This document shows positions 31,745 to 44,400 of a stretch of 64,000 nt of DNA, piece by piece. A model generated the notes under the pieces. It saw nothing but the letters and a program-made list of their open reading frames with translations, had not been told where the DNA came from and did not search any database. A program made the position numbers and the translations under genes. Origin of the DNA: Symsagittifera roscoffensis (Eukaryota; Xenacoelomorpha; Acoela; Convolutidae); assembly GCF_963678635.1 (NCBI RefSeq), contig NC_087071.1:5223624-5287623 (forward strand), written 5' to 3'. Position 1 is the first letter of the stretch. Each line of letters starts with the position of its first letter.

Positions 31745-34700
31745 TAATAACTACTACCACAAAAATTTCAACCGCACAAACTAAAAAAATGGAAAAATTC
31801 CATCAGTTTCTACGGTATTACAATCATTTCAAAATGTTTTTACGGCTCTTTTTTGAAATTTTCTAACCACAAACCTCAAAAACAGTTAGTTCTAGGATGG
31901 GTGAGGTTTTGTAGGGTGCTCGACTTGAGTTACGTTCATTTAATTCCCCAGTGGTTTGCCGCCTATTTAATTTCTCGCATAAGTAAAAAAAGCATGCTGG
32001 GATTAAAACTTTCTAGTTATTGTTAGGATTAAAATTTTTTAGTTCCGAGTGACTACAATGAAAAAAAGGTAAATAATATATTCATCATCCACTTTGTTTT
32101 TGCTGCCCTTTCAGTCACATGGACTGATTGAACGACTTATCATTAACTTTATCTCAGGGAAAACCAAATGTTCTCTGCTGCGGAATTTTTATCGATAAGT
32201 GATGTGATCAGCCTGGTATCCCAGAATGCACATCTTTCTCTGAACAAATTTTACACTGTGTTCTAAATCTGCTACCTTTTGAGAAAGAAACAAAAATGAC
32301 ACATTTTTTTTCGATTTATTTTGAGATTCACATTATCTACTTACGATTGTCATAGCGTGTCGAGAGTTTTTTTTTGATTTTCCTAACACGGGTCATCTTA
32401 TTAATAGTTCAAGCAAAATTTTTTAGCTGATGTTTTGTTCAAACTTGCTAAGGCGTAATGAAAATCGGCATTTTTTTAAAGTGCTATTTGGTATTTAGGT
32501 ACAAACAGGCCTAAAAATTACGATGAGACCCTTCTTACTACAAACTCTATGTACGGAAGAGAACAGATCTCTTTTTTTTCTGCAAACTTTCCTGATAGAA
32601 TGAGTAATGCGAAGAATCTTTTTTCTAATTTGTTTAAGCGATTAACACATTGAAATTTTATTGAGATTGTAAAAATTGGATACAGTCTAATCAAATGTAT
32701 CTTGAATTCGGCACATTACGCGTACGGTGATATAGACGATTCAAAATCAATTGCTTTTTAAAGTTTTTTTTTCTAAGAAATCAATAGGAGAAGATTTATT
32801 AGTCTCCGTTTTAAGAAATAGGTCCAAAATCACTTTTTCAAAAAGAAATTTAAAAAATATCGTTTTGTGGACGTCACCTCCTACATGATGGACAGGGGGC
32901 AAGAGAAGATTACTTTCCAACAGAAAAGCCCCTACTTAACACCAGGTACGTGTAGTGTATTGACTCCAGTTTTTTTAGACAAGGAAAACTCTTCAAATGT
33001 TAAGAAATATAGCCCTCATAATTGAAAGAAACCATTACATCATACATTTTGGAGGCTACCAGTTTTGTTTCAGAAGAGTGAAGTTGAAGGTTTCTTTTTG
33101 TTGAGTACCCAGTACTCTTCTAAAACCGAATATGAATAGCTGCTTTCTACATGCGCTTCTACTATTGTTTGAACGCATAGTTTTTCCCACATGAGGGGAA
33201 AGAAGACGTTTACAATTATTTAGAAATAAATTGGCAAAATAACCAAAACACACAAAATTGTATCAATATTTACAAAGCTTTCAGATATGAATAAGTTTTT
33301 CATACTAGGACTCTAGCAAGTTTAATTCCTTTGCTTTGCTAGTTTTTTGTTTTTTTGCTCGTCTGCTGCGAATAATCAAAAATTTTAAACTTGGCAAACT
33401 TGAGTCCTTGAGTCGCAATACAAGTTCCTAGGACATTCAGGCAGAGGAGTGCATTTGATATATTCACATCTCTGGCTATAGCGGTTGAACCTCAGGGGCA
33501 GAGGACAATCTTGAGGAGTTGAACTGTCGTGTACACCTTGTTCCCACGCTAAGGAAACAGCTAGGCTGAAGGCCAATGTAAGCATTAGGTTTCTGAACAA
33601 ACGCATATCAAATAGCTATAATGATTAATTTTCAGTCTGTATGAAAAAAAAAGATAATATTTTGATTTAAAAAAGCAGCCATATTTGAAACAACAAAAGC
33701 CAGATACTTTAAAAATAATCCCGGTGAAAAAAAAACGCACTGAAAAGAAAACAGCCATCTTCAAAACAATTCCCAATAATAACTTGACAAAAAACCGCTT
33801 GACAAAAATCCCACTGAAAGAAGTTGGCATATGGTTAAAATAAGTAAAAAAAAATAGGAAAGTAAAAAAATTCAGAACCTAAAACTAAAGATGAATTCAT
33901 TGGGTTCAATGTACTACAAAATAATTTACAACTGAAAAATTATTTCACTTCAGCGCTTCAAATAGCTTAATCGGCTTAAGACTAATTGAGAACGCTAATT
34001 CAAAAATTCTACAACGAAACAAACATAACTGCTTATATCGCTGCAAAGCCCTAATTGTTTTTTTTTGCTTTTTTAATCTATGAAGTAATGTTTGCTTCCA
34101 AACAAATTGATGCAGTTTCCAAAAAAATGGAAAAACAAACGGTAGAAGTTTTTTGGTTTTTTCTTATCATAACCCCTCATTTCATATGATGTACAAAGTG
34201 ATAGATTCCTCTCCTAATAAAGTAGCGTTTACGTAAATAGCCTGCTTCAACCAAATTGGAACGTTCTTAATAAGTGTTAAAACTCCGCTTACACGTTATT
34301 AGCGCGAATAATATGCGCGCTAATTATCCCAAATTGGCCATATTGGCAACCCTTACTTAACGAAAAAAAGTCACAGGTGAATTTTGCTTTCAAATTCAAG
34401 CAGCCAACTAATAACTATTTTAAAAAATTTCAGTTGATTGAAACACGTTCATCAAAAATGGTTAGTCAAAATACCTAAATTGAAAAGTCGAACAACCCCG
34501 AGGACAAACATTCAGTGACTTTCATCAACAATCGCAACTTTAAGAGCAGGATAAATTGCTTGTGATGGTTTTATTGTTTAGTCAGTTTTCGATGATTTGA
34601 CTATGCGTTTTTAACTTAATTTTTTTCTACCAGATGTATCAAAACAACTATCTATGATTTTTGAGTGAAATTTAGGTGTTTGGAATTGGCTAAAATTGTC

Positions 34701-37120
34701 TATTTGGAATATAATTTAGCAAAAATGAGTTTTTGTAACACAAGTAGCAGCTCTTTGAAAGTTTTTTTTCCCATTTCGAGTTAAATTGAATAAAAGTGAC
34801 GGCTGTGATGATTTTTTTTTCCAGAAAAAATTTATTCATAATTATACCCAGCTTTTTTGACTGAACTTTTTTTATTTCATTCAAAAAAAACTGTTTTTCT
34901 TATCTCATAATTAAATTACGTTTTATTTGTCATGTTTTTTTGTTAAGTTATGGAGGTTTAAAAATGACCGTCTCAGAAATCAACCTTGAAGGGCTGAGGC
35001 AAGCCATTTGGTGTTTTTTAGTTTTTTGATGTATGCTAAGCAAATCACTATATATTTTTAATTGCGTGTTTTTAATACTCTTTTTTTTTAATTTTCAGTT
35101 TGAAAGTTTTATCTTTTTTTTGAAAGTGAATGCAACTCCATCGACTTTAAAAGACAGTAGAAACATCCAGGTCTTCTTTTTGATACAAGCAACCTTGTGT
35201 GATCTGGTTATCACTATACGAGACAGTAAATACATTCCTTTTTTCTTTACATAGCGTCTTTACATAGCGTCGCAATCTCAATCAAATTTTTTACTATTGG
35301 TCTGAAAAAGAGTCAAAAGGATTTATTTTTGGTTCTACAAGTCTTCTTTTCTACTATTTTGAAGGTTCAAATGAAATTTTTCACGAAAATCAAAAAAAAA
35401 ATACTTCCAATTAAAAAAAAGGTACTGTAAGTTCACGATGAAGGCTTTACTCCTCAAAAACGGGCTCGAAACTGAATTGTATTCTTATTGCATTTTTTTT
35501 CGGTCTGAGTAAGTTAGTCGACATCTAAAATTACTTGTCTCATCCTGGGAATGACAGTTTTTTGGGGAAAGTAACCCGGAGATCACAGACAAATTTTCGT
35601 CGTTTGGTTGTTTTTGAAGGTAAACGAGACAAAAAAAGCATGCAAAACCCTAGATCACAACTTTTCTCCACTAGATTATGTTTAACGACGAGTCTTTAAA
35701 AGATACTATACACAAAAAAATAATACCTTAAGTCCAGAACAGTTTCAGTTGAGCATCTCATGTGCGGTTTATTTTACCGGTCGAAAATTTATATTCTCAA
35801 GCTAACAAGACAGCTAACCCTAGCTATAATCCCAGTTTTCAGGATGATGTGCAACCAGGTGAGCTGCGATATAGTTTTCAAGGTATCAAAAGCAAGTTAG
35901 GATTTAGCTGCTAGACATCTCTACTAAGTGTCAGAATATCGTATGAAGTTATTAAAAAATGTATTAAAAATCAGAATATCGGATTTATATCTAAATTGAG
36001 TTCCAGGATATTGGATGACAAGATAGTAGATCGTAGACGCACTGTGTTTTCTTCATTGCTCATCTTAGATAATGATTTACTTTGTAGGTTCGTTTCCTCA
36101 ATTATGATTTAAAAAAAAAACAGTTTGCTGGAAAATTATGGTGGTAAAATAATGTTTTTTTTTTGCTTCGTCGCCTACCCTGACTTTTGTTCCCCAAGAT
36201 TTAGTTATGAAAAGTTTAAGGTTTGCCTTTGGTTTCCACTGACAATGGCTGAAATGTTGCGCGTAAGTATCGCAATTGCTAGATATTAAATCTAAATCAT
36301 CCTAATATTTTTTCAAGCAAAAACTTATTTTGTTGCGCAAAAGACACTTGCGTTAACCGTTTAACTATTGCAGATTCCGATTACTTTTTGCGGATGTTGC
36401 GGACTCTGATGACTTTTGCGGAATTCGAAACAACTAGCTATTTTCTTTGGCTGAGGAGTTCGCAAAAAAATTGATGTGTTGGCAAAACTCACGGCACACC
36501 TACTGTATGCGGAATGAAGGGAACTGCAGAAATAAGCAGTGATTGTAGAAGCCCAATTTTCAAACCTTATCTTAAAAATTGATCTCGACTTTAGATATTG
36601 CTTTTTGTCCTTGCTTTTAGATATTGCGTTCGCTGGATTTTTTTTTCTAGCTATAATAATGTTTTTTTTGAACGCAAACTTAATTAAAGGTAAGAAAAGT
36701 TTGCTGAATCCGTTTAAAATTTGTGGACTCTGCTGGTAATTGCGACTCCGAAACACTTAGGTATTTTCAATGGTTATGGACTTTTCAAAGAACTAATGCG
36801 GCGACAAAAGTTACCAAAAACATTTATAAATGCTGAATCCACGAAATTTTTTATGAATTTCCATGAAATTTTGGAATTTTTTCAAAAAAAAACATTCATA
36901 AAAAAAGACTTCCAAATAAAAAAAGATACTGTAAATTCACCATGAAGGCTTTACTCCTCAAAAATGGACTTGAAACTCAATGATACTTTTGTTGCAATTT
37001 TACGGGCTGAATAAGTTAGTCAACATCTAACATAGGATGTCTCATCCTGGGAATGAGAGTTTTTTTTAGGGAAAGTAATCTGAAACCGTTTCGCTTCTCA
37101 CCATTCGGAGATCACAGACA
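31745..37120 (-). repeat. Right arm of large inverted duplication
   Basis: This is the diverged reverse complement of 1-5,041, with the same order of landmarks inverted. It carries peptide gene copy C. The stretches 31,745-33,380 and 33,610-35,590 contain no other supported gene. The outer third (35,590-37,120) is one unit of the 1.53-kb tandem repeat. The right arm is slightly longer than the left because of indels. Confidence 0.85.
33385..33606 (-). CDS. Secreted cysteine-rich peptide, copy C
   Basis: This intact 73-codon frame has a signal peptide (MRLFRNLMLTLAF, then VSLA before WE) and a mature peptide with six cysteines spaced C-x12-C-x4-C-x5-C-x5-C-x6-C, ending VCQV. It is the inverted partner of copy A. 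The tandem pair of CTTGAGTC blocks at 33,399-33,414 (minus strand GACTCAAG twice) keeps the frame that copy A has lost. The context upstream of the ATG is shared with copies A and B. The product is probably an extracellular disulphide-rich peptide of unknown function. Confidence 0.75.
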   Translation of the reverse strand: MRLFRNLMLTLAFSLAVSLAWEQGVHDSSTPQDCPLPLRFNRYSQRCEYIKCTPLPECPRNLYCDSRTQVCQV

Positions 37121-38640
37121 ATTTTTCGTCTTCTGGTTGTTTATGAAGGTAAACGAGACAAAAAACGCATGCAAAACCCTAGATCACGACTTTCCTGGAC
37201 CAGATTCTGCTTAACGGCGAATTCTTTAAAACATACTATACACAAAAATAATACCTTAAGTCCAGAACAGTTTCAATTGAGCATCTCATGTGCGGATTTT
37301 TTTACCGGTCGAAAACTTATACATGGTACATATCTCAAGCCTACAAGACAGCTAACCCTAGCTAAAATCCCAATTTTCAGGATCACATGCAACCAGTTGA
37401 GCTGCGATATAGTTTTCAAGGTTTCGAAAGCAAGCTAGGATTTAGCTGCTAGATATCTCTACTAAGTGTCAGTATATCATATGAAGTTATTAAAAACTAT
37501 ATTAAAACTCAGAATATCAGATTTAATTCTAAATTGAGTTCTAGGATATTGGATGACTAGATAGTAGATCGTGGACGCACTGTGTTCTTTTCATTGCTCA
37601 TCTTAGATAATGATTTACTTTGTAGGTTCGTTTCCTAAATTATGATTTAAAAAAACAGTTTGCTGGAAATTTATGGTGTAAAATAATATTTTGTTTTTGC
37701 TTCGTCGCCTACCCTGACTTTTGATCTCAAAAAAATGGCGGTGAACTTTATAATGGTAAATCTACATGTTTTATTTATGAAAAGTTCAAGATATATTTTT
37801 GGTTTCCACTGACAATGACTGAAAATTTGCTCGTACATATCGCAGCTGCTAGATATTAATTCTAGATCTACCTAATATCCAGCAAAAAATTTTTTTGTTG
37901 CGCAAAAAACCCTTGCGTTAACCGTTTAACTATTGCAGATTCCGATTACTTTTGCTGATTTTGCGGACTCTGCTGACCTTTGCGGAATTCGAAACAACTA
38001 GCTATATTCATTGGCTGCGGAATTTGCAAAAAAACTGATATGTTGACAAAACGCACGGCACACCTACTGTATGCGGAATGAAAGGGACTGTAGAAAGAAG
38101 CAGTGATAGTGGAAGCACATTTTTCAAAACTTATCTTAAAAATTGATTTCGACTTTAGATGTTGCTTTTTGTCCTTGCTTTCAGATATTGCATTTACTAG
38201 ATGTTTCTTGTAGCTATAAGTAATGTTTTTTAGTGGTTATGGACTTTTCAAAGAACTAATGCGGCGACAAAAATTACCAAAACCTTTATGTACGCTTAAT
38301 CCACGAAATGTTATGTGGACTCCATTGAAATTTCGGAACATATTCAAAGACTTTTCTATAAATTTCAGTGATCTACTGACAACAAAATATGTGCCTATCC
38401 AACTCAAATTTTTGCCTCGTAATGGAAAAGTCCCAGACAAGAAATTCAAATTGTGAGAGAAAACAAAAAGAAAATTTTTTCGGAGCCCAGAGCAGTTCAT
38501 AAAATCCAAAAAACAAAATTATAACTGTACAGTCGAATTGCACTGTCGCAGAATCCCCAATCATTAGCGAAAACCATAAATTGCAAGCGAATTTTCGAAT
38601 AATGAGCGGAATCCGCAAATTGTAAGCAGAATCTGAATTT
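35590..38640 (-). repeat. Two tandem units of the 1.53-kb repeat
   Basis: The block GAGATCACAGACAA-TTTTCGTC begins units at about 35,579 and 37,108, a spacing of about 1,529 bases. The following sequence then repeats through landmarks such as TAGATCACGACTT, the TATGCGGAATGAA block and the TGCGGACTCTGCTG block. Orientation is opposite to 1-1,532. No gene is supported. The open stretch 37,169-37,438 is partly shared with the left copy but broken in the middle unit. Confidence 0.75.
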
Positions 38641-39529
38641 GATTGCTTAGCGCCTTGATATTAGGTTACGTTTTTTTCACCTCTTTACTACATCATTACT
38701 ACCGTTTCACCTCATTGTAATTTTTTTAATTGAGTTTGAGGTTAAATGCTAGATTATTACTCCAGTTATAATTCGAATTACGAGATAAGAAGAGTCCAAA
38801 ACAATTAGAATTTGTAATCTTTTTTGATGATTAAGCCATATGAACAGGTCAAAAATTACACAATTAGTTGAGAACAGTCTTCAATAACCATATTAGCGAA
38901 AACTTTGCCGGTCAAATTGTATACATGTGTTTTTTTTCAAGCAAGCGCTTAATTAAATTCTAGCTAAAATCACAATCTTTCAAGTGTTTTTTCAAGATTT
39001 CGGTTGAGATCTAAGGCTCAGGCGCTTGATATCTCTACTGAAATTCAGGATGTCAGTTAAAATGATTTTTATATCCATAATGCGTTCAAATGAAGTGAAT
39101 AACGACTTCCATTGAATCAGGATATTGAAAAGTAGTAGAAAAAAGATAAATGGAGGGGTGGGGGGGGGGTTTGGGGGGTAGTGGGTCTAAACCATCTGGT
39201 CAACCAGATTTGAACTTAAATTGGGTATAGAGCCTACAATGTATAAGGACAGAGAATATAATTGGTAAGGTTTCATGTTTTGTGTGAAGGTAAGATAATG
39301 ATAATAAAACTTTTTTTTTGGATTTTGTGTGGAAATATCTAGTTGGTAAATATCAATGATTTTTTGCATGTAGGTTGCAGAATGAAGGTCTTGTAATGAG
39401 TTTTTGGTTTTTGGTAAATCAATAGTGAACGTTTTTGGACAAAACTTAGACTTTTTAAATCAAAAAACTTGACAAATTTTCAAACAAAATTCGAAACACG
39501 ATAAGATTGATAAAGGACGACCTATTAAC
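38641..39529. other. Gene-free stretch with G-rich tract
   Basis: No supported gene. At 39,154-39,185 the plus strand has four G runs (GGGG, ten G, GGGGGG, GGG) separated by one to four bases, a good G-quadruplex candidate in otherwise A+T-rich DNA. Confidence 0.5.
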
Positions 39530-41050
39530 TCTTAGGAAAAAAACGATCTTTTCGAGAAAAAAAACTGAATTACAAAGAAAATATATAAATCACTCGTTTT
39601 TTAAGTTTACCGTTTTTTTAATAAAAAAACTAGCCAAGTGCTTCATTGTATAAAATTTATCTACATGGCATCACGTCTTATAAGATTATTACAATGCATC
39701 AGATCTTATAATTTCAGTGGTTTTGTAGGTTTCCCAGTTTCCTGAACTTTTCTTATTGGATAAAAATAACTAAGTCCTTTCTTTTTTGCTCATTTGTGGC
39801 CACCATACGGTATAGGGTTCTGAAACCTCTGATTGTAGATGTTAGGTTGGTTGCTTCATCAAATACTTTTCTGTACTTTGACATGGGTCCGTCTCCAGAA
39901 TCTTCTAGAAATCGTTTGTTCAAACTTCACAGCTGAATTTGAAATTATCTGACTTGTTGTCATTTCAGCAAATGACAACACAAACATAGGATTTTTGTAC
40001 AAATAATTCCTCTTTGAAACGTCTCGGCTCCCGTTTATCATGCTTTTATGTGTACTGCATCACGTTCGAGGGAAGAAATAAGATGTTGCATCTGACTTGA
40101 AAAAAGCCTCTGCAGTCATTTTCTCTAATTTCCACCCAAGCAGCTCTCTTATTGGGTTAGATACAGTCATATAAATTTTCTCCGGCAAGTGCTAAGTGAA
40201 GTGAGTAAGCTCTTTAAAAAATTTTACGTCACAGAACTTGCAATGAAGTTGTAGCACAGCTCCAGCGTTCTCAGTTTCGCATACTGAAGAATGAAAAATC
40301 CGACAAAAATGGGTTCTCGGTGCTCAAGGGTTGATTTCAGGGTTTCAACCTTGTCTAAGACTTTTTCATCTGTATTCTTTCTTTCAAACAGTGGTTTTTT
40401 GGTTGCCTTATGAGCTTCAAACAGTGGTTTTTTGGTTGCCTTATGAGCTTTTCATCATTCACATATTCTGTGATTGCATGTCATGAGCTGATATCCATAC
40501 AAAGAACTACCCAAAAATTTCATTGTTTTGCAACAATTCCTGATAGAGGGTTTCCATCTCCTTCTCTTCTAGCATCAACCACTGCCTGAACGAAGTTATT
40601 GAAACGTTTTCGTCGAGTATTTTCAAATAAAACGGTGAATATTGGTGAACTGCAAGCCAAGTTTCAAATAAAAGTTGAACAGAGGAGTTCTAACTGTATC
40701 ATGTTTGAAACAAGATATCAGCATTCTCTGAGAAGTTTTAAGATTTCGTTTTTGGTTGCATAGTTTTCCATCTAGTCTTTTAAATTGTTTCTTCCAACTT
40801 CGTTGTTATTAAAAATTGGAGGAAAATCAACAAGTTTTCGTTTTAGTTCATCTGGAACAACTAAATTGCACTGAACATAGCCAAAAAAACATTTGGCAAT
40901 ATCTTCTATTTTTGCTAAAAATGAGTCTATAGAAATACAATATTTGTAGGGAAAGTTGGTTCTGACATGATTTTTGATCTTGTCATCAGTTATGAAGTTT
41001 TCCCAACACTCACACTAGTAGTTTATGTTGGATGAATTCAGCGGAGACGG
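39530..41050 (-). pseudogene. Truncated second copy of polymerase B 3' part
   Basis: It aligns with 41,270-42,720 in the same order. At about 40,500-40,600 lies the motif B neighbourhood (VDARREGDGNP-like). At 39,859-40,041 lies a cysteine-poor version of the C-terminal tail (MINGSRDVSKRNYLYKN). The 3' flank is shared as well. The position of catalytic motif C near 40,190-40,230 no longer reads D-T-D. A 33-base block (TCAAACAGTGGTTTTTTGG...) is duplicated in tandem at about 40,387-40,452. It is clearly non-functional. Confidence 0.65.
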
Positions 41051-41180
41051 GGTTGTTGCCCCCATGTATTAACATAGGCTATAGAGTATCCGGTCAGCAA
41101 CCTATGTATTGAGATAGGGAATCGATTTTCTATGTATTAAGATAGGGAATACGTTTTCCGCTGTATTAGGATAGTAGGTT
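41050..41180 (+). repeat. Short degenerate tandem repeat
   Basis: Four copies of a motif like CTATGTATTAAGATAGGGAA occur at about 41,063, 41,102, 41,130 and 41,161, spaced 28 to 39 bases apart. They lie exactly between the two polymerase copies, so they may mark the junction or an element end. Confidence 0.5.
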
Positions 41181-41429
41181 TCAGATGGTAAGATGGTAAT
41201 TTTCAGAAAAAAATTGTGCGCCCGAATGTTTTGCGCTCGATTTTGCCAATGTTCCAGATTCTAAATGTTTTTTAATCGAAAAACAATATATTGTTAACCC
41301 AAACGTAGCGTTTAAAAAAAGTTTTGAAAAAAAAGGTTAATTACAGAGAAAATATATTAACTCACAGCATCGTATACAATTTTACTACATAATCTCTTAC
41401 AAATTTAGAGGTTTAGTATGTATTCCATC

Positions 41430-44400
41430 ACATTCAACTTACTGTTTAGGGTAAAAATGGCTCAGTCCTTCTTTAGTTTGTTCATAAGTTGCGACTGCAT
41501 GGTTAATCGTTTTAAGTTCTCTACCTGTTGACTTCAAATTCACTGCCTAATCCAGAACTTGTCGATACTTCGCCATCGGTCCATCTCCAGATTCTTCTAA
41601 TGCACGTTTGTTCAGACCTTTACTGCTAAACTTATACTTTTGACCTTTATTATCGTAACAGCAATAGGTTTTACTACACAAGCATAACATTTCGGTGCAT
41701 TTGAATTCCTCCTTGAATAATCCTGGTGCTCTCTTGTCATGTTTTTTATGTATAGAACAGCAAGTTCGGGGAAATATATTTTTTTTATGCGTCTGCTCTG
41801 AAGTCGTCTCGACAGTCCTTGCTTCGCTTTTCAGTCCATTCTGCTCGCTTGCTGGAAAGGATACAATCAACTAAATCTTCTTCTGCCACAGCCAAATAGA
41901 GGGAATATGTATCCATTTTGAGTTCTTCGAATGTGTTGACATCGCAAAATTTATCGTAAGAGTTATAAAACAGCTCCAACATTCTCAACTTGGCATACTG
42001 TAATATAAAGAATCCTACAATAATTGGTTCACGATGTTCTATAGTAGATTTAAAAAGTTCCACTTCATACAAATCGTTAGCTACGAAATTAAGTCTCATG
42101 AAGAATTGGTTATTGATAGCTTTGTGGGTTCTTTTTCGTCTCCAAGATATTTTGTCATTGTATGTTTTGATCTGTCCATTATTTGATAGCCGTAGGAACT
42201 ATTTCCAATAAATTTCATTGTTTCCGCTACTACGCCAGACAAGGGATTTTCATCGCCGGCTCGCCTAGCATCAACAACAGACTGAACAAAACTGTTGAAT
42301 ACTTTATGCGGTGTGTATTGTACAAAACGATAAATTTTTGTACACTGTAGTCCAAAATCCAAGTACAAGTTGAAAAGTGATGTGATAAGTGTTCCGCTGG
42401 TCAAATTGAAGCTCGATATCGACATTCTTGGCGGTTGTTTTAATAAATCGTTTTTTTCCGCATATGTCTGCATATATTCCCAATATCGTTGCTGGTAACA
42501 TCTGTACTTTTGAAAGTAGGTGGGAAATTGAAAAATTTTGCTTCTAACTCAACTGGAACACTCAGAGCGCATTTCACTTAGCCTAACATTGTTTCATTTT
42601 TAGTGTTTTGCACTAGTGAGTTGGCAGAAAGAGGTCTTTTGAAAGGAAAGTGATGTCTAACGTGATTTTTCAAGTCTACATTGATTTTAAATTGAACCCA
42701 CCAGCTACACTCCCACATTTATTCTATAGAGTATCCTTTTTCTCGAATGTAATCTTTTCGAAGCTCGTCCATTTCTCTTTTCTTGGTTCCGCGTTTGATA
42801 TCATTATCAGTTAGGCTTGGTCTAGCGTCTTGACAAGGACAAAAATGGAAATAACCACCCATTGCTTCAAAGACAGTCTTACAATGGTTGCAATAATCAT
42901 CAACACTGAAGCAATCAATTTTTTTCTGTTTTCCTGTAGTGTAGTAACTCTCAATTTTACATTCAGGTCTGGTTGCTTGAAAGTATGACATAACCATATT
43001 CTCAAATATTCGAACTCGATTTTGCCTTGTCTTGAATTTTTGTGTTTCTTCATCGTAGTCTCAGCTCGTACACAATCCTGTGGGCATATCCTGACACATA
43101 GAATAAGGATAGATTTGACTAGCATCAATCCCAACGATTAATTTAGACAAATCGTTTGATTCTCGAGCAAAGGTTTCGTTTGCTACTGCTTTCCTTGTGA
43201 AAACAATTGAGGGACCACCGGTCATATCATTCTGTATTTTTTCAAGCAAGTCACTCGAAAGGAATGGGTTAAGATTATAGTCGGTTGATTTGCTTGACAT
43301 ATAATGGCTAGATTCGGTAGTGTGCAGCCGAGCTTTAACATGTCTATTCCTTTGTCATGATAAAATTCAATCATTTTCTGTATAGCATCATGGGTAGGAA
43401 CAACATCCTTGTTGTTATACCACCGTAGAAAATCGCAAAATTTTTGTCATATTTTCCTGTTCCCAGATAGATTTAAGGTAGTTGTAGTTTTCCAATCCCG
43501 TAGGTGATTTGGTTTTGAGGCCGATTTTTTCAAGGCTTGCTCTTCCATTATCCCAGTATTGAGAAGCTTCTGAAAATCGTCATACTCTTTGTCGAGAGGG
43601 TTACTATTCTTCAGTTTGCTGTAGAAGTCATCATACGAGGGTAGTTGTTGTTCATCAAGCTTGTTGCGAGCATCAAACCAATCGTATGGAAAGTATCCTT
43701 TCATGTCACTGGCTTTGTAAGCTTTTAGAAAAGGGTGTAAAGTAGTAGCTCCACCCAAAAACTTCATAATGTACAGAAGCTGAACATCTCCAAATTGAAG
43801 GGAACAAAGTCGTTTGCTTTCTTGATAACTGAAGGTTCAATTTCTGTTTCGTTGATAAGATAGGGAAGGAGCCATGATTTAATGAGGTTTATATCAAACC
43901 GACCACTGTTTAATCCAAAAACTGGCAGAATATCGGTGTATCTCTCTAGATGTTGCATCAAATCATTCAATTGATTTTTTTGGATACTAAGAAAGTGAGT
44001 GAATGAGTCTGTTTCTTCCTCATTCTCAATACTTTCGTCTTCATACTCTCTTGCTTCACTCTTATTGAAACTAATTCGCTCATTAAGTATGCTAAAAAAT
44101 GTGTGTAGCCGCTTTTTTTTTTTCAATTTCCAGAAACTTTGATTGCATTTCGGTTTTATTTTTTTAATTTCCGCTAACAACTCCAAGTTTGCCACAAAGT
44201 CAACAATGAGGGATTGTGGATCTTTGAGCACACAAAAATATGGGTTTGTCAAGCAATTTGAATGAAATTGACACTGATATGGATTCATGCTTCGCGATCC
44301 AATTATTGTTTCGGTTGGTTTTGATTCTTCGGATGGCACGCAAACTGATTCAAAGTCAAAAATAGCGATATTCTTGAATAAGGTTTGTTCTTTGGTGTAC

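Noticed and set aside
37169-37438. Conserved protein encoded in the 1.53-kb repeat
   Set aside because: The frame is similar in two copies but broken in the third, and the differences show no excess of silent changes. Not enough to call a gene.
41050-41180. Telomere-like repeat
   Set aside because: Only four degenerate copies of a 20-base motif with irregular spacing.
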